64,000 nucleotides of DNA from the NCBI GenBank assembly GCA_000320605.2, contig KB445825.1, positions 82,855-146,854 on the forward strand, written 5' to 3'. The stretch is from Gelatoporia subvermispora B. Taxonomy: Eukaryota > Basidiomycota > Agaricomycetes > Polyporales > Gelatoporiaceae. The notes beneath the pieces were generated by a model, which saw nothing but the letters and a program-made list of their open reading frames with translations, did no database searches and was not told where the DNA came from. This document shows positions 1 to 11,755 of this stretch, piece after piece. Position 1 is the stretch's first letter, and the number at the start of each line of letters is the position of its first letter. The translations under genes were made by a program, and so were the position numbers.

Positions 1-191
1 GCGTGAGGCGTGAGGCGTGAGGCGTGAGGCGTGAGACGGGAAACGAGAAAAGCGGACGACTGAAAGTGAGAGGCTGGAAGTGAGAGACTGAAAGTGAGAG
101 ACTGAAAGTGAGAGACTGAAAGTGAGAGACTGAAAGTGAGAGACTGAAAGTGAGAGACTGAAAGTGAGAGACTGAAAGTGAGAGACTGAAA
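1..191. repeat. Two adjacent minisatellites (7-bp and 14-bp units)
   Basis: Bases 1-35 are five head-to-tail copies of the 7-mer gcgtgag. From about 58 to 191 a 14-bp unit, gagactgaaagtga, is repeated roughly nine times, nearly without change after the first copy. No coding signal is seen here. The purity of the 14-bp array suggests recent expansion by slippage or unequal exchange. Confidence 0.9.
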
Positions 192-3058
192 GGCGGAGGG
201 TGGAAAGCGACGACGGCGCGCGGCGCGCAGATGCAGCCCTAGTGCCCGAAGTACCCGCCTCTTCCAATTCGACGATTCGACGACGCGACGACGCACGGAC
301 GATGCCCTGCGGAGACCTACCCACGCGAGATTGCGTTCGAGCCCAATGCGCGCGGGTGCAGATGTGCAGATGTGCAGACGTACAGACATGCGGGGCGCGC
401 GACGCCCCACGCAGACACCCGCCCCCCCGTCCAGGCCGCCCAGATCCCCGCGAACGGACGAGCGGACGACCGGACGTACGAACGAACGAGCCGGAGAGCC
501 GGAACGAGGGCCTGCGCGACGCCCCGCATACGAGTCGCTCCGCCCGGGGCTGCGCGATGCCGTCGCTGCAGGGTTCGGGGACCCGGGACGAGAGAACGAG
601 AGGACGAGAGGACGAGAGGACGAGAGAACGAGAGAACGAGAGGACGAGAGAACGAGAGAACGAGAGAACGAGAGAGGGCGCGCGCGGCGCGGCGAGGTGC
701 TCGGCGGAGCGTTGCGAGCTCGGATTTGCGGATTCTCGAGTTTGGGGTTGTGGGTTATGGGATGCTGGGTTCTGGGATGCTGGGATTCGGGGATTCGGGG
801 ATTCAGGGGCACGCGCCACGCTGGCTGGGCACGCCGGGCTCCCGCGAGTGATCATGTACCATGTATTATGCCTCGTGCCTGGACTTCGCATTTCGCATTT
901 CGCATTTCGCATTTCGCTTTTCGTGCTGCGCGCGCACGGTCGAGAAACGTGAAAGGTCAAAGGTCAAAGGTCGAAATGTGCAAGGTGCAAGGTGCAAGGT
1001 GAAATGCGAAATGCGAAATGTGGGAAGCGAAAAGCGACGAGCGACGATCACCCGCCGAGCGCAGGCGCAGCTCTGACACCTGATACCTGGGGTGCCCGCC
1101 TCTTCCGATCCGGCGACGCGAGCAGCGCGGGGGGCGCGCCTACGCGAGGTTGAGCTCGGGCTCGCGTTCGCGTTCGTGCGCGGGGTGCGGGGCGCGGGGT
1201 ACAGATGTGCGGGGGCGGGGGCGGGGTACAGATGTGCGGGGTACAGACGTGAGGGGCGCGGGGTGCGGGGCGCGGGCGCGGGTACCAGCCCCCTTCCCCG
1301 TCTGTCGTATCTCGCCCGCGAACGGACGGACGGACGGGCCGCGGGGCCAGAATGGGGGTGATAGCGGCTGCGCACCTGCCACGGGAGGGACGGGGCGGGG
1401 CTGATGATGGCAGTGATGATGCGGTGATGATGAGGATGGTGGTGAGGATGAGGATGAGGATGGCGGTGATGAGGATGAGGATGATGAGGATGAAGATGGT
1501 GACGGTGTGCGGGCGAGTGCGCCCGGGAGATGAAGCTGGCAGGCGGGCGGGGAAGCTGGCGGGCGGGCGGGCTGGGCGGGGTGGTGCGACGCGAGCGTGC
1601 GGAGATGAAGGGATGAGGAGGAGATCGGGAGGGGATAGGGCGCCGAGCGAGGGAAGAAGGACAGAAGGCAGAAGGGCAGAAGGGAGGAAGGGGGGAAGGA
1701 AGAAAGGAGGGGCGGTGTCCGATATGCTTTGCTACTCTCCGCCTTGCGCCATCTGTTCTCCGTCTTCCGCCTTGCGTCGTGCGTCGTGCGTTCGATGTTC
1801 GGTGTGCGATGTTTGATGTTCGATGTGCGATGTGCGATGTTTTCTGATCTCTGGTCGGGCGCGATTGGCTGCGCGCTGCTCGCTAATATCGGGGCGCGAA
1901 GATGAGGAAGGGGGTGAGCACGTCACTGGAAGCTCGTCACTGGAAGCTGGAAGCTGGAGGGCCATGACATCGTCGTGTCGTGTCGTGTCGTGTCTTCGCG
2001 ACTTTTGGCATCGTGTATCGCCAGGGCCGTGCGCTGCGAGCGGACGAGCCGCAGGGACCCGGCGCGCTCGCAGCGCAACGCCCCAGTGAGTTTGCGCACC
2101 CTGACGAACGCGCACGCGCAGGCGGGACCCGCATCTGGCGTCTTCGTCCAAAGCGCGATCGGGAGGTGGAGGGCGGGCTGCGGGCGTGGCTGGGGCACGG
2201 AGAAGGCGAGGAGAGGCGAGGGGCACGCGTGCGCGACGCGGGGTGCGTCTGTGTTCTGCGTTCTGCGTTCGAATTCCGCGTTCTGTGTTCTGTATGCTGT
2301 GTTCTAGAATGCCGCGGCACGCGCGAGGGCCCGCATTACAGCGCTCGGAGTGCGCGTGCGCGTGCGCGTGCTTGGGCCGTCGCTCCGGCCCTGGAGTCTG
2401 GACGCAGCCGCCAGTTGCGACGAACCGACGGACGCGAGATCCTGCGCGGGAGCGGGAGCAGGCACGGGTGGGCTTGGTGTGCAGTGGGAAGGGGGAAGGA
2501 GGAGGCGCGCGAGACGTGTACGTACTCGCCTGCGGGATGCCGAGAGGCGACAGCGGACGGGGAGATGCCGGGCGTGCGCGCGTGGGCTGGCGTCGGCGGC
2601 GCGCGGGGCCATGCAGGCGGTAGGGCGCGCCGGGGTGCGGGCGCGGAGGATGTGCTGGGAGGCGTGGAGCGCTGGGCGGGACGCGTGCGGGCGAGTGCGC
2701 GCTGGGCGATATCGACGCCCAGCGCGTGCTGCTCTGATACATGGTGCAGCACGCCGGACGCCGCGCCGGACGCCGCGCCGAACGCCGCGCCGGACACCGC
2801 GCAGGACGGCCGTCAACGGAGCGTGGGGCGTCGCGCGGAGAGATCTGCGCTGCTCCAGGCACGCGCGCGTGGACGTGCGGGATCTGCCGCGCGCCGGGAA
2901 ACGCCGCGGGAAGTGCCGGGCTCGGCAGGTGCCGCGGGGCAGCGCCTGGTGCGCGCGGGGAGGGATCTCAGGCGTGCGGCAGGTCTGCGCTGAGAGGGCT
3001 CTCCGCCTTAAAATGCCCCTGCTCCCCTCCCCTCGCACCCCCGCACCCCCCCGCCGCC
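192..3058. repeat. GC-rich low-complexity region with several minisatellites, no supported gene
   Basis: The stretch is built of short reiterated words: a 9-bp gaacgagag family at 592-673, ggggattc words near 770-810, cgcatttcg words at 886-920, aaggtc/gcaaggt/gaaatgc words at 950-1020, gatgag words at 1400-1500, and a 13-bp cgccggacgccgc family at 2751-2810. Open frames exist on several strands at once because GC-rich sequence lacks stop codons. None shows a recognisable domain, splice pattern or biased composition, so no gene is called. Confidence 0.7.
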
Positions 3059-4003
3059 ATGGCCTCCTACGCACCCGCCGGCGCACCCGCTGACCGCAGG
3101 ACCCTCCCCCGCGCGCCCGCCGGCCCCGACGTCTTCGTGCGTCCCTCACCTTGCTGTCCCCTGCGCTGCTGCTGACGCCAATGATCATGCCGACGCCGCC
3201 GCCGCCGCAGTTCGACGTGGAGATCGAGGACGAGCCCGCCGGCCGCATCGTCTTCCGCCTCTTCGACGCAGACTGCCCCGCGACCGCCCGCAACTTCCGC
3301 GAGCTCGCGACCGGCGCGCACGGCTTCGGCTACGCCGGCACGCTGTTCCACCGCGTCGTCCCCGGCGTGCGTCCCCCCTCCGCCGCGTCGATGAGCGCTG
3401 ACCAGCGGGTGCGCAGTTCATGATACAGGGCGGGGACATCCCCGACGCCGCCGGCCGCGGCGGCGACGGCGCGGGCGGCCGCTCCGTCTTTGGCAAGCCC
3501 TTTGCAGGTGCGTGCGCGCCCCGCGCCCGCGCGTCCGTCCGCGCGCTGACCGTGCACGAGACGAGAGCTTCCGCCATAGGCACGACAGGCCCGGCGTGCT
3601 CTCCATGGCGAACCGCGGCCCCAACACGAACACGTCCCAGGTGCGTCGCCGCCTCTGCCCCCGCCCCCGCGGGTGATTGACGACCCTTGCTCCGCTCGGT
3701 CCTTGGTCCGCCCGCCCTCGACGTCGTCCTCTCCCGTCACTCGTCACCCCCCCTTTCCTTCTCCTTTCCCCTCACCCCCCTCCCCTCCCCTCCCCTCCCC
3801 GCATTCTTCACCCCCTCCCCGCACCCCCCCTGCAGTTCTTCATAACAACGGACCCCGCGCCCTGGTGCGACCGCCGCAACGTCGTCTTCGGCGAGGTCGC
3901 CGCCGGCATGCACGTCGTCCGCCGCGTGCAGGGCTTCGCCTCCGACGACGTCCTCCGCCGCCCCAGCGCGCGCTGTGTGATCGCCCGGTGCGGGGTCGTG
4001 TAG
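3059..4003 (+). CDS. Cyclophilin-type peptidyl-prolyl cis-trans isomerase
   Basis: Five exons (3059-3136, 3211-3366, 3417-3507, 3561-3640, 3836-4003) join in frame to about 190 aa with GT-AG introns. The product should catalyse cis-trans isomerisation of prolyl bonds, helping protein folding. Cyclophilin hallmarks appear in order: [51 protein letters not shown], then [11 protein letters not shown]. The Arg, Phe, Met and Gln of the active-site FHRVVPGFMIQ run are present, as is the Trp of PWCD. The position that is usually His in PWLDGKHVVFG is Asn here, and the GGD is followed by IP instead of the usual FT. No signal peptide is seen, so a cytosolic or nuclear enzyme is likely. The start is the only ATG giving a continuous first exon. 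The last intron, 195 nt, is pyrimidine-rich. Confidence 0.9.
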
Positions 4004-5740
4004 CGCGGGCGGGGCGTTGGGGGGCGGGCGGGGGGGGGGGGGGGCGGCCGTTGGTCAAGGGGGAGGGTGGAGGCAAGGGGAGGGTAGAGGTAGTGTCTGC
4101 CCGCGGGCGCGGGCGGGACGGGATCTGGCGGTGCGTCTCGTTCGTCCGTTCGTTCGTTCGTCTCATTCACTCGCCCATTGTATGCGTTCATTCACTCACT
4201 CACTCGCCCGTCCACCCGCCCACTGGTCCGCGTGCCCATTGCCCGTTCGCTCATCCCGTTCGCTCGCCAACGCCCGCGCACGTTCATGCTATCCTACGCG
4301 CACACACGACCGCAGACTGTAGACTACCCCGCCGCCCGTCGCTCGTCGCTTGTACGAGACTTCCGCCCCGCCGCCGCCGCTGCTCGCCTGCTAGACTGCC
4401 GCCGCTATTGCTCCTACCGCCACCGCCACCATATACACCGCTGCTATTGCCAGATTACCAAAGTACCGAAAAGGAGAGGGACGGAGGGGAGACGAGAGAG
4501 AAGAGAGAGGGGAGGAGGGGAGGAGCGGATTGACCGGACTGGATGGATTGGGTTGGACTGGATTGGAACGGATGGACTGGGCCGCGATGCGATGCGATGC
4601 GTATGCGTATGTGTATGTGTGTATGTGCTGGATTGTGCTGTGCGGTATGGTATTAGCGACCCGCGCCTGCGGTGCGGGCGCGGTGGCTTGCTCTGATGCG
4701 GCTCTGTTGCGGCTCTGTTGCGTGCAGCCCGGCTTTGCTTGATTGGCCTTTGGAGTGCTGGCTCGCTGGAGTGCTGGAGTCCTGGTGTGCGCGGGTGGTG
4801 GTGTGGGTGGTGGTCGTGGTGGTGTGCGCGCGGGGATGGGGATGGGGACGGGGACGGGCGGCGCGCGGGTGCTGGACGGAGGCGGCGCGCGGGCTGAGCG
4901 CGATTGGGCTCGGGCTGGGGTTGGCGTTTGGGCCTCCGGGGCGCGGGCGGGGGCGGCGGGGGGGAGCGGCGGGGAGCGGCGGGCAAGAGTGAGCGGTTGC
5001 GGAGGGTGGCGCGCGTGTCTGGATCGGGGCGGAGTCAGGGGTGAGGGTGTGGGTGTGGATTTGGTTTGGTTTGGTTTGGGTTGGATTGGATTGGATTGGA
5101 TTCGGGTTGGACTGGGAATCGGACCCGGATTGGGCTGGACTGGATTGGACCGGGACGCGCACGGGGGGTGCGAGGGCCTCGAACCAGGCGCGAGCGCGGA
5201 TTCGAATTCGAGGGGCGGCGGACGTCACGAGCGCGCGCGCGCGCTCGTGAATGCGGTATTCGGCGCGTTTGTGTTTTGTCGTGCTTTGTCCTGGCCTGCT
5301 TTGTCCTGGCCTGTCCTGTTATGGCTGCGCGCAGAGCTGGCCCGGGTCCTGCCCGACGTGCTGCGCGGCCACGGCTGCGCGCAGAGCTGGGCCGCGCTGG
5401 ACGTGGACCGGGTGGGAGGCCTGGGCGGCTGCGGCGAGGGGCCGGTCCGGCGCGCGCGGAGGGGGGGCGTCAAAGGGCGCTGAAGGGCGGTGGCAAACGG
5501 TGGTGGCAAAGGGCGGTGGCAAACGGTGGTGGCGTGCGTGGCTTGGTGCGTGGCGTGCGTGGTGATGAGGGCGGGAGCCAGAGATCCAGAGACCCAGAGA
5601 CCCAGATTGGGCGGCGGCGGTAGTTCTGGACGTGCCGCGCGTGTGTACGACTACGGGGGCGGTGGGTGTGATTCTGGGTGAGTATGGGAGTATGGATGTG
5701 GGTGATGCGTGTACGGTTGAACTCCGGAGCCGGATGTTTG
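4004..5740. repeat. Low-complexity intergenic DNA
   Basis: After the cyclophilin stop there is a long G tract near 4030-4043, then cgttcgtt and actcactc words near 4140-4200, gtatgtgt words near 4600-4625, and a ggattggatt minisatellite near 5070-5150. Many open frames cross the region but they are compositional. No gene is supported. Confidence 0.6.
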
Positions 5741-8700
5741 TTTCGATTTTCGAGTGGGAGCGCGAGCGATGCATCGGGATTCGGTAGGTTGTAGATGGGC
5801 GTGTGCGAGCCCGGCTGGGCCTGTTCGCCGGTGAGCAGCGGACAGCGGACAGCGCGCGCGCTTTGGGCACGTCGCGGTTCGCGAAGGCGGGTACCCAGTT
5901 TCGGACCCGGGGGCGGGAAATCGGGGATGGGGACCGAAAATCAAAATCCGGTTGCAGCGTGCCAGCCGCGCGGTCGCGGAGTGCGCAGAATCGGATCGAG
6001 ATCGCTGGCAGGCTCCCCATGCGCCGGGGGGCGCCGTGGCCCGTTCGCAGTCGGCCTGGCAGACGCCCGTGCTGTGGCCCGGGTGGTCTGGCGAGTCCCC
6101 GTTTCGCGAACATGGCTATGCTCGGAGCGTGCATTATTGGTCCCTGTCCGGGAACGGAACGGAAGTGGGGTGCTGGGGCTCGAATACGGGGTTGATTGCG
6201 GGAAATCGCTGTAGGCCGTACCACACGGTGTGGGTGCGGGATGGACAGGAATGTGATTGCTGTATGGGGCGTATTGCCGGAGGGCGCGAATTTTCGTTTG
6301 CAAACACCAGTGCTTCAGCAGGGTTGCTTGATACGCCGCTGCGAGCCCGGCTAACATGGCATGGCATGGCATGGCAGCGGACGGTGGACGCGCCAGTGCT
6401 GTAGCTGAGCTGATTTCGACACCGGGGACCGGTCGTTTGTCGTCAAACAGCCCGTGGCAGATGCAGCCTGCACGCTTCCCTGCCGCTGCGCGCGCAGAAT
6501 GGTATCGAGATCACTGGCACGTCGACAGAGACAGCAGTGCAGAGCGAACGCATCATGAGTGCTTCGTAGCTGGGTTGATTTTGAAACCGGAAATCGGTCG
6601 TATGTCCGCAAATAGCCCGCTGCAGATGCGGCCTGCGTGCTGCCCTGCCACGCGCGGCTTGCGAAGTGCGCATAATGGACTCGAGGTCGCTGCCAGGCGT
6701 CCGCGGCGCCAGAGGGAGACTTGGGCAGCCAGGCTGACAGACGCCCGGCCCCTCTGGCCTTGCGAGCCGTCGTGCACGGAAGTCGTGCGCACCGCCGTGA
6801 GTCGCGCAGGTGTAACACGGTCCGCGACTGCCCGCTACTGGTTCCTCGACCACAACAGCAGCTCGCACGCCGGTGCAGACGGTGTGTAAATTATGATCGG
6901 ATAATCGCAGTCGGGGTATCAGGATGGATGCGGCTGTTGTGTGTTACCGCAAAGGGTGCGCGTGTGATCGCCCGTCGTGCGTGTTGCGGATCAGATAGGA
7001 TCAGAATGAGGCAATGTCCCCAGTTGGCGAGGCGGCAGTGGGCAGAGGATGTGTCGTAAGCTGGAGCTGAGTTGATTTTGAAACCGGCCATATGTCCAAC
7101 GATAGCCCGGCGCAGCTGCAGCCTGCACGCTTCCCTGCCGTGCGCAGAGTAGTATCAAGTCCCGTGGACCGTTGACCGGGACAGCAGTGCACAGCGAACG
7201 CGTCATGAGTGAGCCATCGTCAGGTTGGGGTTGGAAATGGGCACCGGTCGTATGTCCGACAACAATCCGGTAAAGTTACGGCCTGCACGCTTCCCTGCCG
7301 TGCGCGGCGCGCGGCGTGCGCATAATGGCGTCGAGATCACCGGGAGGGCCCCGCTATATCAGACCTTCCCAGTCAGACCGACAGACGCCCAGTTTATGGT
7401 CTGCCTGATCCTTCAGGTTGCCGTGTAGAGGAGTGGCGCGCGCCGTCGTGAGTTGTATGGTTGCGCCTTGCGCCAGTGGTACCATCGCCGTCCGGCGACG
7501 ACAGGGACGTGTGCATCCGTGCAATCGTGCGATCCGTACAATCTGCTACTGCGTGAGAGCCGAAGGATGGTTTCCTAGCTCTCACTCGGCTCGGTCATCT
7601 GCAGTTGCGCGGTGAGCTTGAGTCAAGATGAACGCTCGAGGGTGAAAGGTTCCGAGGCTACAGTTTGTTGATCCCTTTCCATCGAGCGCATCAGCGGTCA
7701 ACACACGTCACGCCAAGACTCGAATGCAAGATTGATTTCGAACAATCTGCTGTACGATCAGTATGGTTATAACGACTGCTGTGTCGCCGAGGGGCGTGTG
7801 CGCAGTTACCATGTCCGGGCAGATCGGTCCGTCAGGTGAGGCAGCAGTGAACGGCGAGCAATGAACGTGCAATCAGTCGTGCCTGGACTGATTTTGGAAC
7901 CGGAAACCGACCGTATGTCTACCAATGACCCGTTGTAGCTGCAGCGCGCGCGCTTCCCGCCCCACGCGGCCCGGGCTGCAAAGAATAGTATCGAGATCAT
8001 AGGGCCCGTCGACCGAGACAGCAGTGAACGGTGAACGCATCATCAGAAACTCGTAGCTGGATGCATTTTGAGGGTGGTGGTGATTTTCCGAACAAATGGC
8101 ACCTGTCGCGGCGGTACGAGTCTCCGCCCCACGCGTCTTGCGGCGTGCGCAGAACGGTGTCGAGATCACTAGCAGGCTCCCGCTGCGTCAGCCCTTCCTA
8201 GTCAGATGGGCAGGCGCCCGGCCTCTCTCGTCTCTTGAGCTGCCATGTAGGGAAGTGGCGCGCGCTGCTGATTCTCGTCTGCCCGTGCAACCGTTGTCCG
8301 TTGGTAACGGGATGATGACCATCCCGTGCGTGCAGTCGTGCAATCGTGCCGTCCGTCGTATGCGGTCGAACCCATGTCGCGTTCATCGTTCATCTGTCGT
8401 GCGTGAGGAAGCACACTGATGTTATTTGAGATTTCTGTTGAGTGTTCGGGCCCGCACGACGCGCGAGAGGTCAATCTTCAAGCTTGCTTGGAACAGTACC
8501 GGGATCACTGCGTCCGTCATGAGTAAGCCATAGTGAAGTTAGGTTTGAGATTGCAAACCGTTCGTACATGCAAGGATGTGGGACTGGTCGCGCCGGCGCG
8601 AGTCTGCGCCTCGCATGCACGGGATGGCGTGACCGAGATCACTGGCAGGCTCGCACTACGTCAGAGGGAGACCTCCGCAGTCGGACTGGCAGGCGCCCGT

Positions 8701-9260
8701 CTTTTCTGGTCTCTTGAGTTGCGGTGTAGGGAAGTGGCGCGCGCTGCTGAGCTCCGTCTGCTGATGCAGCCGTTATCCGTCGATGACGGGAGGGTGACCA
8801 TCCCGTGCCTGCAATCGCGCAATCTGCCACTGTATGCGGTGGGAGGTATGGGGGCGGCCGTAAGAGGGGAACTCCGATGGAAGTGTCCATCGACCATCTG
8901 TCTTGCGCGGGCACGCGAGGGAACGAGCCGTCCGTTTGGGCTTTAGGTTTGCGTGTGGTGCGGGGCTCGGATGCTGGCGCTGAGATGGGGGTGACGATAG
9001 TGAGAAGAGCCGCGCGCGCGCGGGTGCCCAAGTCGTGCGGCGGCTCACACTCAGCTCGGACATCTGCGGCTGCGCGACGAATTCGAGTTAGGTTGGACGC
9101 TCGAATACTCGGACGCGCGGACGCTGAATGTGGATGACGTATGGGGAGACGAAGGCTATAGGACCAGACGTAGTGCGGCCGCTGGCAGATGCGACCAGAC
9201 AGACCTCGGCTCGGGCATCTGCGGGTCATCGAAATTAAACTGAACGCTTGAATGGCGGAT
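5741..9260. repeat. Degenerate higher-order repeat array (A/B monomers of about 160 bp or longer)
   Basis: A family of diverged repeats shares cores such as gcctgcacgcttccctgcc, atcgagatcactggca and gaaaccggnnnnnggtcgtatgtcc. Two monomer types alternate. Type A (starting near 6410, 7070, 7880) ends with a gacagcagtg...gaacgc.tcatgag tail. Type B (near 6570, 7225, 8050, 8530) continues into ggcgcccgg...gggaagtggcgcgc and a gaccatcccgtg segment. A further diverged copy lies near 5920-6030. Copies are too mutated to encode anything and no open frame is conserved between them. It could be an old satellite or the remains of a tandemly duplicated mobile element. Confidence 0.65.
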
Positions 9261-10649
9261 GGCGCGCACGGAGGCTATCGGACACGAGGAAAGACAACCG
9301 CGTTTCGTATTTCATATGAGACGTCGCGGCGCGATGGATGGATCCTGATACTCCGACAACTCGGCAATTCGAGCATACGAACAATTGACGGTGAGCGCGA
9401 GCACAGCTGAAACGTTGTGCGTCGCGTCTTAGACGAGGATGATTGGGCGGCTATGTGAAAGCTGAATTGGCATTGCACTTGAGTGGGCAGATAATCTTTG
9501 TGAGTTCATGGACAAATGCGAAGTGTGAAGAACCTCCGCATCCGTAAACGTGAGACTTACCTAGTGTGTCAGCTTCTTGCCTGATTCACTTCGCGGCAAA
9601 CTGCACGCTCGTCAACTGTGCCCGAGGTGAGATGAAGCGATACTGACGCTGCAGTCCGATTGAGGTCTGTCCTCCATCACACGTGTTCAAGTTACCGGAG
9701 ACTCCAGCGCGTTAACTCTATCGAGGCTTCCACACTCCGCAGATGGACAGGTGGTGTGAGTGTCACTGTTGACTTCTCCCCTCGAGAGACCGGAATTTAC
9801 GCTGGCGGCGGCTATATGGACACCGTGTAGGTCAAGAAGACCAGGGTGGGGTGCTCGAATGGAGACAGCATCGTAGCTCGCGGGAAGGGGCGTATTTGGC
9901 ATCCGTGGAAGAATCCCGGGAAGAGATACGTTACCATATAGTAGTTGTCAGGGGGGACAAATGGTTTGTTGTGCAATCACGGTCGCGGTCAAGGACAAGT
10001 GGAATTGAGAAAGACCCAAGTAGGGACGAGGGGACGCGACGCAATCTCGAGATGATAACAGCAGTAGCCCGTATCGAGACCAAGGCAAAATTGAAGGTGA
10101 CTTTTGGAGATCCGCCTTGCTCATGATAAGAGCCGTGCAGATAAGAACTGCACAAAAGCTGAGAGCACCCATAAATTGCTGCCAAGAAAAGCGAGTCCGA
10201 GACGAGTGTTTCGAGGACCAGTCAAGAGATCGCAAGAGATGTGGACAGCACGAATGTCCAATACAAGACAGCGGTACTCGAGTGGTTTTTTACGTCGCAG
10301 ACACGCTCACAGCACAATTCCGGAGATGTAAAAATGGTATGAACGAACAGGGGTCCATCCTGGTCCATCGTCGACGAACACAAAATTGGTCGATCAAGTT
10401 TTCTGCGAACACATGGCCCGAGGCGGCCTGAGGCGGCCCGTGACCCTAACCCCAGGCCTGTAAATGGCAAGTGGCGCGCAATGCAGCGTTCAACGACAAC
10501 CACTACGACTTACGCTCGCCAACACACCTACATCTGGCTCGATTTGCGCTCTCAACTAGTTGTTGAGTGTCATACAAGTGGTCTTGTTAAGCCTCTGATC
10601 TTTATTATCTTATTCGCTCGTTTGGTCTCTAAGCGACTGCACACCAACG
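9261..10649. other. Intergenic, no gene recognised
   Basis: Composition drops to that of ordinary intergenic DNA. Short frames near 9851-10126 and 10117-10431 have no recognisable domain and no convincing splice partners. A ggcctgaggcggcc direct repeat is visible near 10423-10440. Confidence 0.5.
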
Positions 10650-11755
10650 ATGGGGAAGCTCAATATCGCCCACCACAAGTCGTACCATCCCTATCGCCGG
10701 GACAACATCGAACGCGTGCGCCGCGATGAAGAGGAAGCGCGCCTGAAAGAGTCTGCGGAGGAAGGCAGGATGATGCTCGCGGTCTGTGCACACCTTTAGT
10801 CATCGCTCTCGATCCGCGGTGTGCTTAGATGTGCTATGCAGGACTCAGAAGCGCGCATAGACCTGTTGCGGCAGCGTGCCGGGACACGCTCTAAGCCGAG
10901 AAGAGACGCAGAGGAAGAGATGGATGTGGTTGATAGTGGAGGGCGAGGCGAAAAGCAAGTGGAAGTGGGCTCGGCGCCAGCGTCGCTCATGTCGGGTGGA
11001 CATATCAATTTATTCGAAGACCTTGAGCGAGTGCGTTTGCATCTTCTCTGAGCCTTCTTCGCACATATATTCTTGCGCAAGGAAGAAGGGAATATGCACC
11101 GATGCTGACGACATGCCTGCTGCTGGATGTAACAACAGTTCCCTACCGCGTCTCGCGCACCCCAGAAGGCCGCCCCCGCTGAGACGGAGAAGGGCATCCC
11201 GCTCGCGCCGTCAGCAAAGGACCTGAAGCCATGGTACTCCGACCGGCGGCGCGGGAAAGGAGAGAAAGGGGACGAGGAGCGCCAGTGCGTATCCAACCTG
11301 CTTCCGCGCGAGCTGAGACTCAGTTGCACGATTCGTGGTATAGACTTCGGGACCTCGCACGCAAGTCTGTCAACGACCCACTCACGTCAATCAATCACCA
11401 GCTCTCCTCGCGTGGAGGGCTCGCGCGCCCCGTCGTCTCTTCTTCACGCAGTAATAAGCCCTCTGCGCCCGCATCTTCCGTCTCAGGGCCTGGGCCTGGG
11501 TCTGGCATGGCGCCTCCGCCCGAGGTCGCGCGCAGGAACAGGGAGAGCGCGGAGCGCCAGCGTGCGATGGAGCTGATAAAACGGAAGAAGCGCGAGTTGG
11601 AGGGGAGTGAGACGCCGAGCACGGTTCGCGGCGGCGCGGCGGGCATGGGAGGGGGATATGGGGATGTGTACAACCGACGCGAGGTCGAGGAGGCGCATCG
11701 GCATCGTGAGCGGCGGGACGAGGGCGCGGGCGCAGGATTTTGGGCGAGACGGTGA
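10650..11755 (+). CDS. CIR N-terminal domain protein, LENG1-like
   Basis: Four exons (10650-10781, 10842-11030, 11139-11288, 11324-11755) give about 300 aa. The N-terminus MGKLNIAHHKSYHPYRRDNI followed by ERVRRDEEEAR is the CIR-N signature found in spliceosome-associated and LENG1-type proteins. Later blocks GGHINLFEDLE, LAPSAKDLKPWYS and KSVNDPLTSI are also typical of the LENG1 family. The C-terminal half is rich in Arg, Glu and Gly with a basic coiled stretch around ERQRAMELIKRKKRELEG, as expected of a nuclear protein. The biochemical role of the family is poorly defined; RNA processing is an inference. The third intron is only 35 nt in this model (donor gtatcc) and is the least certain junction; the reading frame forces a phase-0 join there. 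The ATG chosen is the family start. Confidence 0.8.

Noticed and set aside
200..3290. Many long overlapping open frames on both strands
   Set aside because: They are open in several frames at once because the DNA is GC-rich and repetitive. None has a domain, a consistent splice pattern or a family-like sequence.
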